This document shows, one piece after another, positions 8,603-16,854 of a DNA stretch of 64,000 nucleotides. Within the stretch, counting starts at the first letter, position 1; each line of letters starts with the position of its first letter. The notes under the pieces are model-generated. The model was not told the origin of the DNA and searched no databases. It saw only the letters and a list, made by a program, of their open reading frames with translations. The position numbers were made by a program, and so were the translations under genes. Location: positions 946,739-1,010,738 of the forward strand of contig NZ_BMDA01000001.1 of NCBI RefSeq assembly GCF_014635545.1, given 5' to 3'. Origin of the DNA: Acinetobacter courvalinii. GTDB lineage: Bacteria; Pseudomonadota; Gammaproteobacteria; Pseudomonadales; Moraxellaceae.

Positions 8603-8860
8603 TTCTATTTTCCTTATTTTGTAATTTAATGAACATACTGTCAGTACATGGTAATGCGAAGTAACGTGTGACTTTGCCTTCGGCAAAGTTTTGCTAGGTA
8701 CATGGTGCTAAGCCTAATCAGTGAAGATTGATGCACGGCTCACATGCTGCCATAGCCGCCTGAATTATTTTCAATCCCTCAGATCGGAGTAACGCAGGAT
8801 CTTGTACTCGCCCAGTATGCCCAAACTGTGCTTGTGAACTAAATTCACAAAATTTGTTGT
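8603..8860 (-). ncRNA. Candidate structured leader or small RNA between the DIP1984-like gene and rtcA
   Basis: The gap carries no convincing reading frame, yet lies inside a unit whose other gaps are 12 to 29 bases. It holds several inverted repeats: 8832-8850 (7-bp stem), 8787-8791 with 8805-8809, 8736-8740 with 8754-8758 inside an outer stem 8726-8731 with 8771-8776, and an 8-bp stem at 8671-8689 with a three-base loop. The word GTACATGGT occurs twice (8644 and 8698). In other bacteria rtcBA operons can carry tRNA-like Y RNAs, but I find no T-loop signature and no Ro protein gene here, so a Y RNA is only a guess. A 5' regulatory leader of rtcA is equally possible. Confidence 0.35.
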
Positions 8861-9319
8861 TTACTCAACTAAATCAATTTGCCAATTGGCAGCCTGAATC
8901 TTGATATTTAAATCGCGTAATTTCGCGCTGATATCATCGGCTTGTTTTTGCAAGCTAGAAACAGGGATAACCTTCTTCCATTTAATCTCACGTGAGCTAT
9001 AACGATCAGGCTCACGATGGGTATTAGCAATCGCCTCAACCAGAATCTTATGCTGTTCAGCATAACTATCACGCAAGCTTAATAGGGACAGCAGAATTTT
9101 GCCATCTTCCAGCTTTGCTTGCGCATTGGTCAAATGAATACGACAAATCAATTGATTGCTTTCTTGGATTAAAGCAAACACCTGTTTGATCAGTTCATTT
9201 GGATCTTCGCTCGGTTCATCACCATCTTGTACCAGTACATTGGCGTTGATCCGCTGTTTTAATGAAGCGAGCTTTTTTTGTTGATCGCTTCGAAGTAACA
9301 ATGCTTCTGCGAGTTTCAT
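8861..9319 (-). CDS. DIP1984-like family protein, 152 aa, in the RNA-repair unit
   Basis: This small soluble, mostly helical protein resembles the DIP1984 family (members sometimes named septicolysin). It starts MKLAEALLLRSDQQKKL and has a long charged helical pattern (SLKQRINAN..., QKQADDISAKLRDLNIKIQ) ending NWQIDL. No catalytic motif is evident and the family's function is, to my knowledge, not settled. It lies 27 bases downstream of the unknown 185-aa gene, with AGGA ahead of the ATG, and is followed by the long non-coding gap before rtcA. Its place suggests a helper in RNA repair; that is inference from context. Confidence 0.8.
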   Translation of the reverse strand: MKLAEALLLRSDQQKKLASLKQRINANVLVQDGDEPSEDPNELIKQVFALIQESNQLICRIHLTNAQAKLEDGKILLSLLSLRDSYAEQHKILVEAIANTHREPDRYSSREIKWKKVIPVSSLQKQADDISAKLRDLNIKIQAANWQIDLVE

Positions 9320-9346
9320 CTTTTATTTTCCTAAAAAATTTATTCT

Positions 9347-9904
9347 TTAATCTGTTGAGCTGGCAAGTAGTAAGCAGCCTTTATTTTGCTCTGGTGAATA
9401 AATGGTTAAGCACCAATTACCCCACCATTCTCGGCCAGGTTCAAAATAATCATTCCATTCAGAACTTTCTTCCCGAGCACTACCTGGGTAGCCAACCCAA
9501 TCATATATTTCACAGTCTTTCTCCGTGAAAAGGCATAGCTGCAAGAATGCTCGGAAGAATGCTGTCCGATGAGACGGGGCAAGGGTTGTGCCATATGGTG
9601 GATCAATGATTGCCGCTAACAAGCTCAAAAACCAATTATGTCCAGAAAATAAATCGGGTCTGTCCAAACGATCAAGATTTATAAGGCTGCGATCTAATTG
9701 CTCTATCGCTAGTGAGTTCAAGTCTAACGTTTTTTCCAACGCTAAACTTTCACAATTCAATAGCATCTGTTGATGAATAGTCAGCGTATTCAAAGATTCC
9801 CTTTGATGTATGACATCAAACAAAAAAACTTCAAATACGGCTTGTATGGCATCAAGATTAGATTGTAATCCTTTGCTCTTCAAATGATCTAAATGGACAA
9901 ACAT
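9347..9904 (-). CDS. Hypothetical protein, 185 aa, directly downstream of rtcB
   Basis: I do not recognise this protein. It is soluble, without a signal peptide, and rich in leucine in its first half and in tryptophan and acidic residues in the last third (GYPGSAREESSEWNDYF, REWWGNWCL). The C-terminal part contains several cysteines. It starts 29 bases after the rtcB stop codon and ends 27 bases before the DIP1984-like gene, so it is almost certainly co-transcribed with rtcB. A contribution to RNA repair, or to the stress that triggers it, is inferred from position only. Confidence 0.75.
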   Translation of the reverse strand: MFVHLDHLKSKGLQSNLDAIQAVFEVFLFDVIHQRESLNTLTIHQQMLLNCESLALEKTLDLNSLAIEQLDRSLINLDRLDRPDLFSGHNWFLSLLAAIIDPPYGTTLAPSHRTAFFRAFLQLCLFTEKDCEIYDWVGYPGSAREESSEWNDYFEPGREWWGNWCLTIYSPEQNKGCLLLASSTD

Positions 9905-9933
9905 ATATGCACCTTCTGGTTGTGCTCAGGTAT

Positions 9934-11202
9934 TTAGCCCTTAACACAGACCACTTGTCTTAATGTATACACCACTTCAACCAAATCCTGCTGTGCTTTC
10001 ATGACATCTTCAATCGGTTTATAAGCCGACGGAATCTCATCAATCACGGCTGCATCTTTGCGACATTCAACACCTTCGGTCTGCGCAATCTGATCTTCTA
10101 CGGTAAAGCGACGTTTTGCTTCAGCACGGCTCATGACACGACCTGCACCATGCGAACATGAACAGAACGATTCCTGATTTCCAAGCCCACGAACAATAAA
10201 AGACTTGGCTCCCATTGAACCAGGGATAATTCCATATTCTCCCAAACGTGCCCGCACAGCGCCTTTACGGGTCACCATCACTTCTTCGCCGTAATGCTGT
10301 TCCTTTTCCACGTAATTATGGTGGCAATTCACGGCTTCTAATCGTGCTTGGAACGGTTTTGGGATAATCGTTGCTAAGGCTTTAATGGCAGACTGCATCA
10401 TGATTTCACGGTTTTTCATGGCGAAGCGTTGTGCCCAACCGACAGCAAACCAATAATCATCAAAATGCTCAGTACCTTCGACTAAATATGCCAAGTCTTT
10501 GTTAGGTAAGTTAATAAAATGCTTTTGCATATCTTTACGCGCCAGTTCGATAAAATGATTACCGATGGCATTACCGACACCACGAGAACCTGAGTGCAAC
10601 ATAATCCAGACATGATCATGTTCATCTAAACAGACTTCGACAAAGTGATTTCCGGTACCTAACGTTCCCAACTGCTTGCGGTTGTTGGTATTTTTTAGGC
10701 GAGGGTGCTTGGCACAGATCAATTCAAAGTCTGCTACTAAATCAGCCCAGGCCTGATCTACCATTTCAGGTGGAGTTTCCCAAGAACCTTTATCTCGTCC
10801 ACGTTTGGTCATTCCGTGCGGAATCAAACGTTCCAGCTCAGTACGTAAAGCATATAAATTATCGGGTAAATCAGAGGCAGTTAAGCTGGTACGCGTCGCC
10901 ATCATCCCGCAGCCGATATCAACACCGACGGCAGCAGGGATGATTGCTCCTTTGGTTGGAATCACGCTTCCGATGGTTGCGCCTAAACCAAAATGAACGT
11001 CGGGCATTACGGCCATCCATTTATAAATAAACGGCATTTGTGCGGTTTGTAGTAATTGTTGTTTGGAGTTGTCATCAACAAGCACACCATTGGTCCACAT
11101 TTTTACTGGCATACTCGTTTCATTTTTTAAAACTTGATAAGCACGTTGTTGCTGTTCTTGTTCAAATTGAGCTTGTTGGTTGATTTGTTCAACGACAGAC
11201 AT
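9934..11202 (-). CDS. rtcB: RNA-splicing ligase RtcB
   Basis: RtcB joins RNA ends carrying a 2',3'-cyclic phosphate or 3'-phosphate to a 5'-OH, using GTP and manganese through a guanylated histidine. Signature stretches are the manganese-binding VGVDIGCGM, GTGNHFVE, HSGSRGVGN and the CSHGAGR motif holding the guanylylated histidine. The frame extends upstream to a TTG at 11268, but AAGGA on the minus strand lies eight bases before the ATG at 11202, so I use that (422 aa, close to the E. coli length). It is the first gene of the leftward repair unit. A GC-rich hairpin and a sigma-54-type promoter precede it, and rtcR lies beyond rnz. Confidence 0.96.
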   Translation of the reverse strand: MSVVEQINQQAQFEQEQQQRAYQVLKNETSMPVKMWTNGVLVDDNSKQQLLQTAQMPFIYKWMAVMPDVHFGLGATIGSVIPTKGAIIPAAVGVDIGCGMMATRTSLTASDLPDNLYALRTELERLIPHGMTKRGRDKGSWETPPEMVDQAWADLVADFELICAKHPRLKNTNNRKQLGTLGTGNHFVEVCLDEHDHVWIMLHSGSRGVGNAIGNHFIELARKDMQKHFINLPNKDLAYLVEGTEHFDDYWFAVGWAQRFAMKNREIMMQSAIKALATIIPKPFQARLEAVNCHHNYVEKEQHYGEEVMVTRKGAVRARLGEYGIIPGSMGAKSFIVRGLGNQESFCSCSHGAGRVMSRAEAKRRFTVEDQIAQTEGVECRKDAAVIDEIPSAYKPIEDVMKAQQDLVEVVYTLRQVVCVKG

Positions 11203-11220
11203 TTTCATTTTCCTTTCAAA

Positions 11221-11249
11221 GCCTGCCTGCCAAGCGTTTGCAGGCAGGT
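11221..11249 (-). promoter_or_regulatory. GC-rich hairpin in the rtcB 5' leader
   Basis: CCTGCCTGC (11222-11230) and GCAGGCAGG (11240-11248) form a 9-bp stem with a 9-base loop, extendable by a G-T pair. It sits between the sigma-54-type promoter and the rtcB Shine-Dalgarno, ending about six bases before the latter. It could affect translation, mRNA stability or protein binding. It is strikingly GC-rich in an AT-rich stretch. Confidence 0.55.
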
Positions 11250-11290
11250 GATATTCACAAGATCCCAATGATATTGTGTGTCTATACTAT

Positions 11291-11307
11291 TGCACTGTCT
11301 GTGCCAA
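11291..11307 (-). promoter_or_regulatory. Sigma-54 (RpoN) promoter of the rtcB unit
   Basis: On the minus strand TTGGCACAGACAGTGCA matches the -24/-12 consensus YTGGCACGNNNNTTGCW, with GG and GC ten bases apart as RpoN requires. It lies about 90 bases upstream of the rtcB start. The nearby rtcR gene encodes a sigma-54 activator, which fits the known RtcR control of rtcBA. The AT-rich region 11310-11499 is the likely place for RtcR binding sites, though I cannot point to one. Confidence 0.85.
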
Positions 11308-11499
11308 CTTTTTTAAATTTAATTTTTATAATTAGTAAAACATTGATAAATAATTAAAATAAAATTTTTAAATATCTTTTAAACTGCAATCAAGGCCTAG
11401 TTCTAGTAAATTTTTTATATTTATTAAGATATAAAAGTATCCTAAAAGATATAGGTGTTGTTGTGAGTTTTATCTGTCTCCCCACATACTGCAAACTTA

Positions 11500-12480
11500 T
11501 TAAGATTTTTCAATTTTTGTAAGTTGGCCTATATCATCTAAGCTAAATTGATCAAAATCATGAGCTAAGTAGAAGTTGCCTTGATAGAATTTTCTAACTT
11601 CTTCAGCAATTGCTTGTTGCCCGGCATAGTCCTGATGGCGTGGACTAAAGTGCGTCAAGATCAGATTACTTAGCCCTTGCTGTTGAGCAAATTCAGCAAC
11701 TCTCTTTGCAGAACTATGCATGGGGCCTGATCCCACTTTATCTAAAACAGCTTGAGTGTAGGTGCTTTCATGAATAAGGAGTTGGACATCTTGGCAGGCT
11801 TTTTCCAATAGCTCAGGACGATCATTATCTCCACCCACGATGGCATGTATACGTTGCGTCTGGATTTGAGTGAAATCAGTTGCTTTCAACGTTTGTTGAT
11901 TAAACTGAATATCTTGACCGTGTTGTAAGTCTCCCCAAGCTTTACCTTTGGGTACGCCGAGTTGAACTAAAGCCTGTGTATCTAGTTTCTTTTGGGTGTA
12001 ATGCGCAATAATACTAAATGCAAAACTGGGTACGCGGTGACTCAGTGGATGAGCTTGAATCGAGAGTTCATCAGTTAACGATAGAATCTGAGTTGCTTCA
12101 GTCACATCGATAAAGTTGAGTGGATAGGGCAAATGTAAATCCGTTAATTGTGCTGTAACCTCAATCCATTGTTGAATTTCTTTGGGTGCAATAATGGTTA
12201 AAGGCGCAGTGCGTGCATTCATACCTGCACTGGCCAATAAGCCAACCAATCCATAACAATGATCGCCGTGCGCATGGCTAATACAGATGGCAACTAGGCT
12301 TTGCAATGAAAGTTTGGCCTGTTGAATACGATGCTGTGTAGCTTCTCCAGCGTCGACCAAGATCCAGTCTTTATTCTTGCTGTTACGGATGGCTAGGCCA
12401 GAGACGTTGCGTGTGAGTGTGGGCACACCAGAAGAGGTGCCTAAAAAAGTAAAATGAAGCATATTGTTGGAATTTTTCAT
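11500..12480 (-). CDS. rnz: Ribonuclease Z (ElaC family)
   Basis: This metallo-beta-lactamase-fold nuclease trims the 3' ends of tRNA precursors. The 326-aa protein opens with FTFLGTSSGVPT, carries the zinc motif SHAHGDH and further ligands (LIHESTYT and LTHFSPRH). The start could be the first ATG at 12480 or the ATG at 12462 (MLHFTFLG); neither has a clear Shine-Dalgarno sequence. It lies between rtcB and rtcR, reads leftward like rtcB, and is divergent from rtcR across 49 bases. A tRNA-processing enzyme beside an RNA-repair cluster is functionally fitting, but the 230-base gap and the sigma-54 promoter in it argue for separate transcription. Confidence 0.92.
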   Translation of the reverse strand: MKNSNNMLHFTFLGTSSGVPTLTRNVSGLAIRNSKNKDWILVDAGEATQHRIQQAKLSLQSLVAICISHAHGDHCYGLVGLLASAGMNARTAPLTIIAPKEIQQWIEVTAQLTDLHLPYPLNFIDVTEATQILSLTDELSIQAHPLSHRVPSFAFSIIAHYTQKKLDTQALVQLGVPKGKAWGDLQHGQDIQFNQQTLKATDFTQIQTQRIHAIVGGDNDRPELLEKACQDVQLLIHESTYTQAVLDKVGSGPMHSSAKRVAEFAQQQGLSNLILTHFSPRHQDYAGQQAIAEEVRKFYQGNFYLAHDFDQFSLDDIGQLTKIEKS

Positions 12481-12529
12481 TGAAATGCGTATTGTATATG
12501 ATAGTCATATATAAAATATTATAGAAATT

Positions 12530-14131
12530 ATGCTGAATGCAAAGAAAACTGTCGTGATTGGCTTTGTCGGCTCTACTTTAGATCAGGGAAAGCGTCCTGA
12601 CCGCTGGCAACGCTGGCGTCCAACCTTGAGCCTTCTGATGCATGAAGATCTGATGGTAGATGAACTGGTACTGTTGCATGATCGGCAACACCATAATCTA
12701 GTTAAATTTATTGCTGAAGATGCCCAGCAGCTATCACCATCGACCACTGTCTCAGGCCAGCGTGTCAGTATTCGTGATCCTTGGGATTTTGCCGAGGTCT
12801 ATGGTGCGCTGTATGACTTTGTGAAAAGTTATCCCTTTGATACGGAAAATAATAACTATCTTTTGCATATCACCACAGGTACTCATGTTGCGCAAATCTG
12901 TTGGTATCTATTGGTCGATGCCAATTACCTACCTGCCAAGCTGATTCAAAGTGCACCCAACCAACAAAAAACGCCAGAAGGTGAATACCGCGTCATTGAT
13001 CTGGACTTGTCACGTTATGATGTGCTCAAGCAACGTTTTGAAGATGAACAGCAACAAAACTGGCAACAGTTAAAAGCCAATATTTCAACCTATAACCACG
13101 AATTTAATCAATTGATCACGGAAGTTGAGTTGGTGGCGACACGTTCGAGTGCACCGATTTTGATTATGGGTGCCACAGGTGTAGGTAAATCGCATTTAGC
13201 CAAACAAATCTTTCAGTTAAAGAAAGACAAGTTTCATTTGAGTGGGCGTTTTATTGATGTGAACTGTGCGACGCTTCGTGGTGATAGTGCCATGTCGAGT
13301 TTGTTTGGGCATATCAAGGGGGCATTTACAGGTGCAGCGGCTTCACGAACAGGTTTATTAAAAAGTGCTGATCAGGGTATTTTATTTCTGGATGAAATTG
13401 GTGAGCTTGGGCTAGATGAGCAAGCAATGTTGCTTAAGGCACTCGAAGATAAATCTTTCTTTCCTGTTGGAAGTGATAAAGAGGTTCAGGCCGATTTTCA
13501 ACTGATTGCAGGGACAAATAAAGACCTGAGAGCCGAAGTGCAAGCGGGGCATTTCCGTGAGGATCTATGGGCACGATTGAATACCTGGACTTTCTTTTTA
13601 CCGAATCTTAAAGATCGAATTGAAGATATTGCCCCGAATGTTGAGTTTGAGTTGCAGCGTTTTGCAGCGAATCATCAACGTCAATTGCGTTTTCAACGTG
13701 ATGCACTTGATGTGTATTTGAAATTTGCCAAGTCTAAAGAAGCATCGTGGCAGGGGAATTTCCGGGATTTAACCGCCAGTGTGACCCGATTAGCGACATT
13801 ATCCAGTGGTGAGTTGATCCGTTCGGAAACGGTGGAAAAAGAGATTCAGCGTTTAAAGCAACTGTGGTCGATTCAAACCACACAAAACCAATCTAAAGAT
13901 ATCGATATTCTCCTCAAATATTTAGATCAAACCCAGTTGAGCGAGATTGATGAGTTTGATCAGATTCAACTGCGTGGCGTGCTGCAAGTCTGTGAACATG
14001 CCAAATCGATGGCAGATGCTGGACGCCAACTGTTTGCTGCTTCACGCCAGCAACGTAACACCACCAATGACAGCGACCGGGTCAAAAAGTATTTGGCCCG
14101 GTTTGGCTTGAGTTGGCGTGATTTTCAGTAA
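12530..14131 (+). CDS. rtcR: Sigma-54-dependent activator RtcR with CARF sensor domain
   Basis: RtcR senses RNA damage ends through its N-terminal CARF-type domain and activates rtc genes with RpoN. Residues 1 to about 180 are the RtcR/CARF domain, including HITTGTHV (113-120). The AAA+ domain follows with Walker A GATGVGKS (214-221), the sigma-54 contact loop GAFTGA (264-269) and Walker B ILFLDE (284-289). The C-terminus ends in a basic helical segment for DNA binding. The length, 533 aa, is normal for RtcR. It reads away from rnz and rtcB, and its stop codon directly abuts the stop codon of the convergent DUF2157 gene. Confidence 0.95.
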   Translation: MLNAKKTVVIGFVGSTLDQGKRPDRWQRWRPTLSLLMHEDLMVDELVLLHDRQHHNLVKFIAEDAQQLSPSTTVSGQRVSIRDPWDFAEVYGALYDFVKSYPFDTENNNYLLHITTGTHVAQICWYLLVDANYLPAKLIQSAPNQQKTPEGEYRVIDLDLSRYDVLKQRFEDEQQQNWQQLKANISTYNHEFNQLITEVELVATRSSAPILIMGATGVGKSHLAKQIFQLKKDKFHLSGRFIDVNCATLRGDSAMSSLFGHIKGAFTGAAASRTGLLKSADQGILFLDEIGELGLDEQAMLLKALEDKSFFPVGSDKEVQADFQLIAGTNKDLRAEVQAGHFREDLWARLNTWTFFLPNLKDRIEDIAPNVEFELQRFAANHQRQLRFQRDALDVYLKFAKSKEASWQGNFRDLTASVTRLATLSSGELIRSETVEKEIQRLKQLWSIQTTQNQSKDIDILLKYLDQTQLSEIDEFDQIQLRGVLQVCEHAKSMADAGRQLFAASRQQRNTTNDSDRVKKYLARFGLSWRDFQ

Positions 14132-15202
14132 TCATTCAGTTGGATGATCTTTCTTTATTTTGGATTGGTTGGGTAGAAACTCTAAGTTCCAAAGTTTTTC
14201 GGCATATCGGCCAATCCACCAGAAAGATGCAGCGAGCAAGATAAAGAAAATGGCTTTGTGCATGCCATTCCAGAAGAACTCAAAATACTTGGTGTAGAGG
14301 TTAATAAATAGGAAAGTGATACCAAAACCGCGTGAGGTGGCATCATCATGTTTTAAACCATAAACAATCGCGATGATGGCAATAAAGGCAAATAAAACGC
14401 CCCAATGTAGTAACTCGTATTGTTTAACGTTATACCAGCTACCTAAGTCACCATAATTGCCAAAAATCGAGAGAATCCATAAGGCAATAAACAGATAAAG
14501 CAGTCCCATGACATAAGTTGGATGGGCGAAGTCTCTAAAATATGCATAGCGTTTAAACAGCAGGCTTAAGCCAATCAAGGCACCGCCAAAAAATACAAAG
14601 CGTAACGGGAAGTTCATGCCTAGATAATAGGCACCCCAACCTGACATATAGCCAGTTTCTGTCCCAAACCATGAGCCGAGTGCAAGCAGCGAGAACACCC
14701 AGATCAGTTTTGAGGGGAACCAGAACGCAAGTGCTGCATAAATAAGAGTGGAGAGTAGAAATAACAAAGAAAAATGACCACTGCCTGTATCAATCGCTTG
14801 TCCGAAATAGGCGACGGACGCTGCGGTAGATAGCACGCCTGCGAAAATAATCGCTTCATTGCTAAATTGATGCTGGGGTTTGGTTCTACGTCGACGATAG
14901 GCAAAGCCATAAAAGCCGGCCGCCACCACAGCAAAAATCAGACATGGGATAATCTTGGAATCGATAAAGATTTTTTCAATCAGCTCCATCAAGAACTGAT
15001 CGGCAGTCACTGCAGCGATGGCAATCACGGCACAAATCATTGCAATCCAGAATGAGTATTTTGCCATTCGTTCCCAGTCAAATGGACGAATCGAAAAGCT
15101 ATGCTTTAACTTATTGGCCACATCGGGCGTAATCGTGCCTTGTTGCTGCCATTGTTCAATGGTTTGTTTTAAAAAAAGTCCCTGTTTTTTATTGAATTTC
15201 AT
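14132..15202 (-). CDS. DUF2157 domain multipass membrane protein
   Basis: This 356-aa inner-membrane protein begins with a soluble helical segment of about 45 residues (QTIEQWQQQGTITPD) typical of DUF2157, then has about eight to ten hydrophobic helices and a charged C-terminal tail. The function of the family is unknown. The gene ends flush with the convergent rtcR. The hydrolase gene upstream reads the same way, 92 bases away. In that gap an 8-base inverted repeat (15217-15224 and 15242-15249, ATGTCTGT and its complement) might be an operator or leader stem. Confidence 0.85.
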   Translation of the reverse strand: MKFNKKQGLFLKQTIEQWQQQGTITPDVANKLKHSFSIRPFDWERMAKYSFWIAMICAVIAIAAVTADQFLMELIEKIFIDSKIIPCLIFAVVAAGFYGFAYRRRRTKPQHQFSNEAIIFAGVLSTAASVAYFGQAIDTGSGHFSLLFLLSTLIYAALAFWFPSKLIWVFSLLALGSWFGTETGYMSGWGAYYLGMNFPLRFVFFGGALIGLSLLFKRYAYFRDFAHPTYVMGLLYLFIALWILSIFGNYGDLGSWYNVKQYELLHWGVLFAFIAIIAIVYGLKHDDATSRGFGITFLFINLYTKYFEFFWNGMHKAIFFILLAASFWWIGRYAEKLWNLEFLPNQSKIKKDHPTE

Positions 15203-15294
15203 TATTAAAGAACCCCATGTCTGTACATCTCTACTGATATAACAGACATTGGATTCAAAACACGTATATTTTTCTTAGTAATTTGTTGTTAAGT

Positions 15295-15924
15295 CTACAG
15301 TTTTAAAAAACGGGCAATGACTTGACGCAATTGTTTTAGATAACCTGTAAAGAAATGGTTGGCGCCTGGGAGAATCGTGATCGGATGTTTTTGTGGTTTT
15401 GCCCACGCGATCATATCTGAGAGGAGGGTAATATCATCTTGCTCGCCATGAACAAACAGGATATCGCCGTCGATAGCCGGGGTCTTGTAATGACGTAAAT
15501 CGACGACCGAACCCGTAGGTAAGCCACATAACACCAGTTGTTTGGGACGTAATTCTTCGCTGAGTTGGGCTTGGCATTTTGCCAATACGTGAGAACCGAA
15601 GCTGAAACCACCTGCATAGAAGGTTAAACCTGCATGTTTTGCACGTGCATATTCAATTACAGCCATAATGTCATCCGTTTCGCCGTGTCCCTGATCATGG
15701 GTACCTTCACTGCCAGCTAAACCACGGAAGCTAGGACGATACACGACACAGCCCATTTCATTAAAAATCTGAGCCAGCAGTACAGGGACTTTATGATTTG
15801 GTGTTCCACCTTGCAAGGGATGTGGATGGCAGACCACAGCAAAACCTGTGACTTCACCTTGAGGTTGATCGACAAACATTTCAATTTGACCAACAGGACC
15901 CTGGATGAATAATTGCTCAGACAT
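15295..15924 (-). CDS. Alpha/beta-hydrolase (COG2945 type)
   Basis: This 209-aa cytoplasmic alpha/beta-hydrolase has CHPHPLQGGT near residue 34, the nucleophile motif GGFSFGSHV, a conserved YRPSFRG segment, an LFVHGEQDD strand and a late histidine in GANHFF. It belongs to the group of small predicted hydrolases annotated as COG2945; the substrate is unknown. No signal peptide is seen. It is upstream of, and may be co-transcribed with, the DUF2157 membrane gene, and is divergent from yaaA. Confidence 0.85.
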   Translation of the reverse strand: MSEQLFIQGPVGQIEMFVDQPQGEVTGFAVVCHPHPLQGGTPNHKVPVLLAQIFNEMGCVVYRPSFRGLAGSEGTHDQGHGETDDIMAVIEYARAKHAGLTFYAGGFSFGSHVLAKCQAQLSEELRPKQLVLCGLPTGSVVDLRHYKTPAIDGDILFVHGEQDDITLLSDMIAWAKPQKHPITILPGANHFFTGYLKQLRQVIARFLKL

Positions 15925-16050
15925 AAGATACGCAATGGATAATGGAAGAATCCACTATTTTACCGATAATGAAGAATGAAAACACGAATTGGCATTAAAA
16001 ATTATCAACTGTTATAGTTTCATCAAGTTAAATTTATTTTTTGATTGATT

Positions 16051-16833
16051 ATGCTTGCTTTAATTTCTCCAGCGAAAACACTTGATTACACAACGGCTTT
16101 ACCTACGGATACATATACTCAGCCACGTTTATTAGAACAATCACAGCAGTTGATTGATGTATGTCGCAAGCTTTCTGCGAGTGAAATCGCATCGTTGATG
16201 ACCGTGAGCGAGAAAATTGCCACCTTGAATGTAGAACGTTTCCGTGACTGGAATGCAGATTTTGATTTTTCCAATGCACGTCAAGCCTTGTTTGCATTTA
16301 AAGGCGATGTGTATACCGGTTTAGATGCTTATCACTTAAACGATCAGGATATTGATTTTGCACAGCAGCATTTGCGTATGTTGTCTGGCCTTTATGGATT
16401 ATTGCGTCCATTGGATTTGATGATGCCGTACCGTTTGGAAATGGGAACTAAACTAAAAAATAGCCGTGGTCATAATTTATATGAATTCTGGGGCAGTATT
16501 ATCACTGATCAAATTAACTGGGATTTAGCTGAAATTGATGCAAAAGTATTGGTAAATTTGGCCTCTGATGAATATTATAAATCTGTGAATGAAAAGAAAA
16601 TTCAGGCAGAAATCATCAAGCCTGTATTCTTGGATCAGAAAAACGGAAAATATAAAGTCATTAGTTTCTATGCGAAAAAAGCGCGTGGGCTAATGGCGAG
16701 ATACTTGATTGAAAATAAATTAAGCCAAGTAGAACAATTAAAAGCATTTGATAGTGAAGGGTATTACTTTGATGCTGAAAGTTCATCGGATAAAGAATTG
16801 GTCTTTAAACGAGATGAACAGCACGCAGCTTAG
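16051..16833 (+). CDS. yaaA: Peroxide stress protein YaaA
   Basis: YaaA (UPF0246/DUF328) limits damage by hydrogen peroxide, in E. coli by lowering free intracellular iron. The 260-aa protein starts [13 protein letters not shown], the family's hallmark, and carries [23 protein letters not shown] and [20 protein letters not shown] use the ATG at 16051; the frame also has a TTG two codons earlier. It leads a rightward group with the 87-aa gene (21 bases on) and the HD-domain gene. I see no clear OxyR site. Confidence 0.93.
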   Translation: MLALISPAKTLDYTTALPTDTYTQPRLLEQSQQLIDVCRKLSASEIASLMTVSEKIATLNVERFRDWNADFDFSNARQALFAFKGDVYTGLDAYHLNDQDIDFAQQHLRMLSGLYGLLRPLDLMMPYRLEMGTKLKNSRGHNLYEFWGSIITDQINWDLAEIDAKVLVNLASDEYYKSVNEKKIQAEIIKPVFLDQKNGKYKVISFYAKKARGLMARYLIENKLSQVEQLKAFDSEGYYFDAESSSDKELVFKRDEQHAA

Positions 16834-16854
16834 TTTTACCCTAGGCAGGGTGGG

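Noticed and set aside
8671-8689. 8-bp hairpin followed by TTTT on the plus strand as a terminator
   Set aside because: No plus-strand gene lies before it; the flanking genes all read leftward. It is better treated as part of the structured gap ahead of rtcA.
8726-8776. Possible tRNA or Y-RNA tRNA-like module in the rtc gap
   Set aside because: The nested stems do not make a cloverleaf, and no GTTC-type T-loop or acceptor stem is visible. It is kept only as a general structured-RNA candidate.
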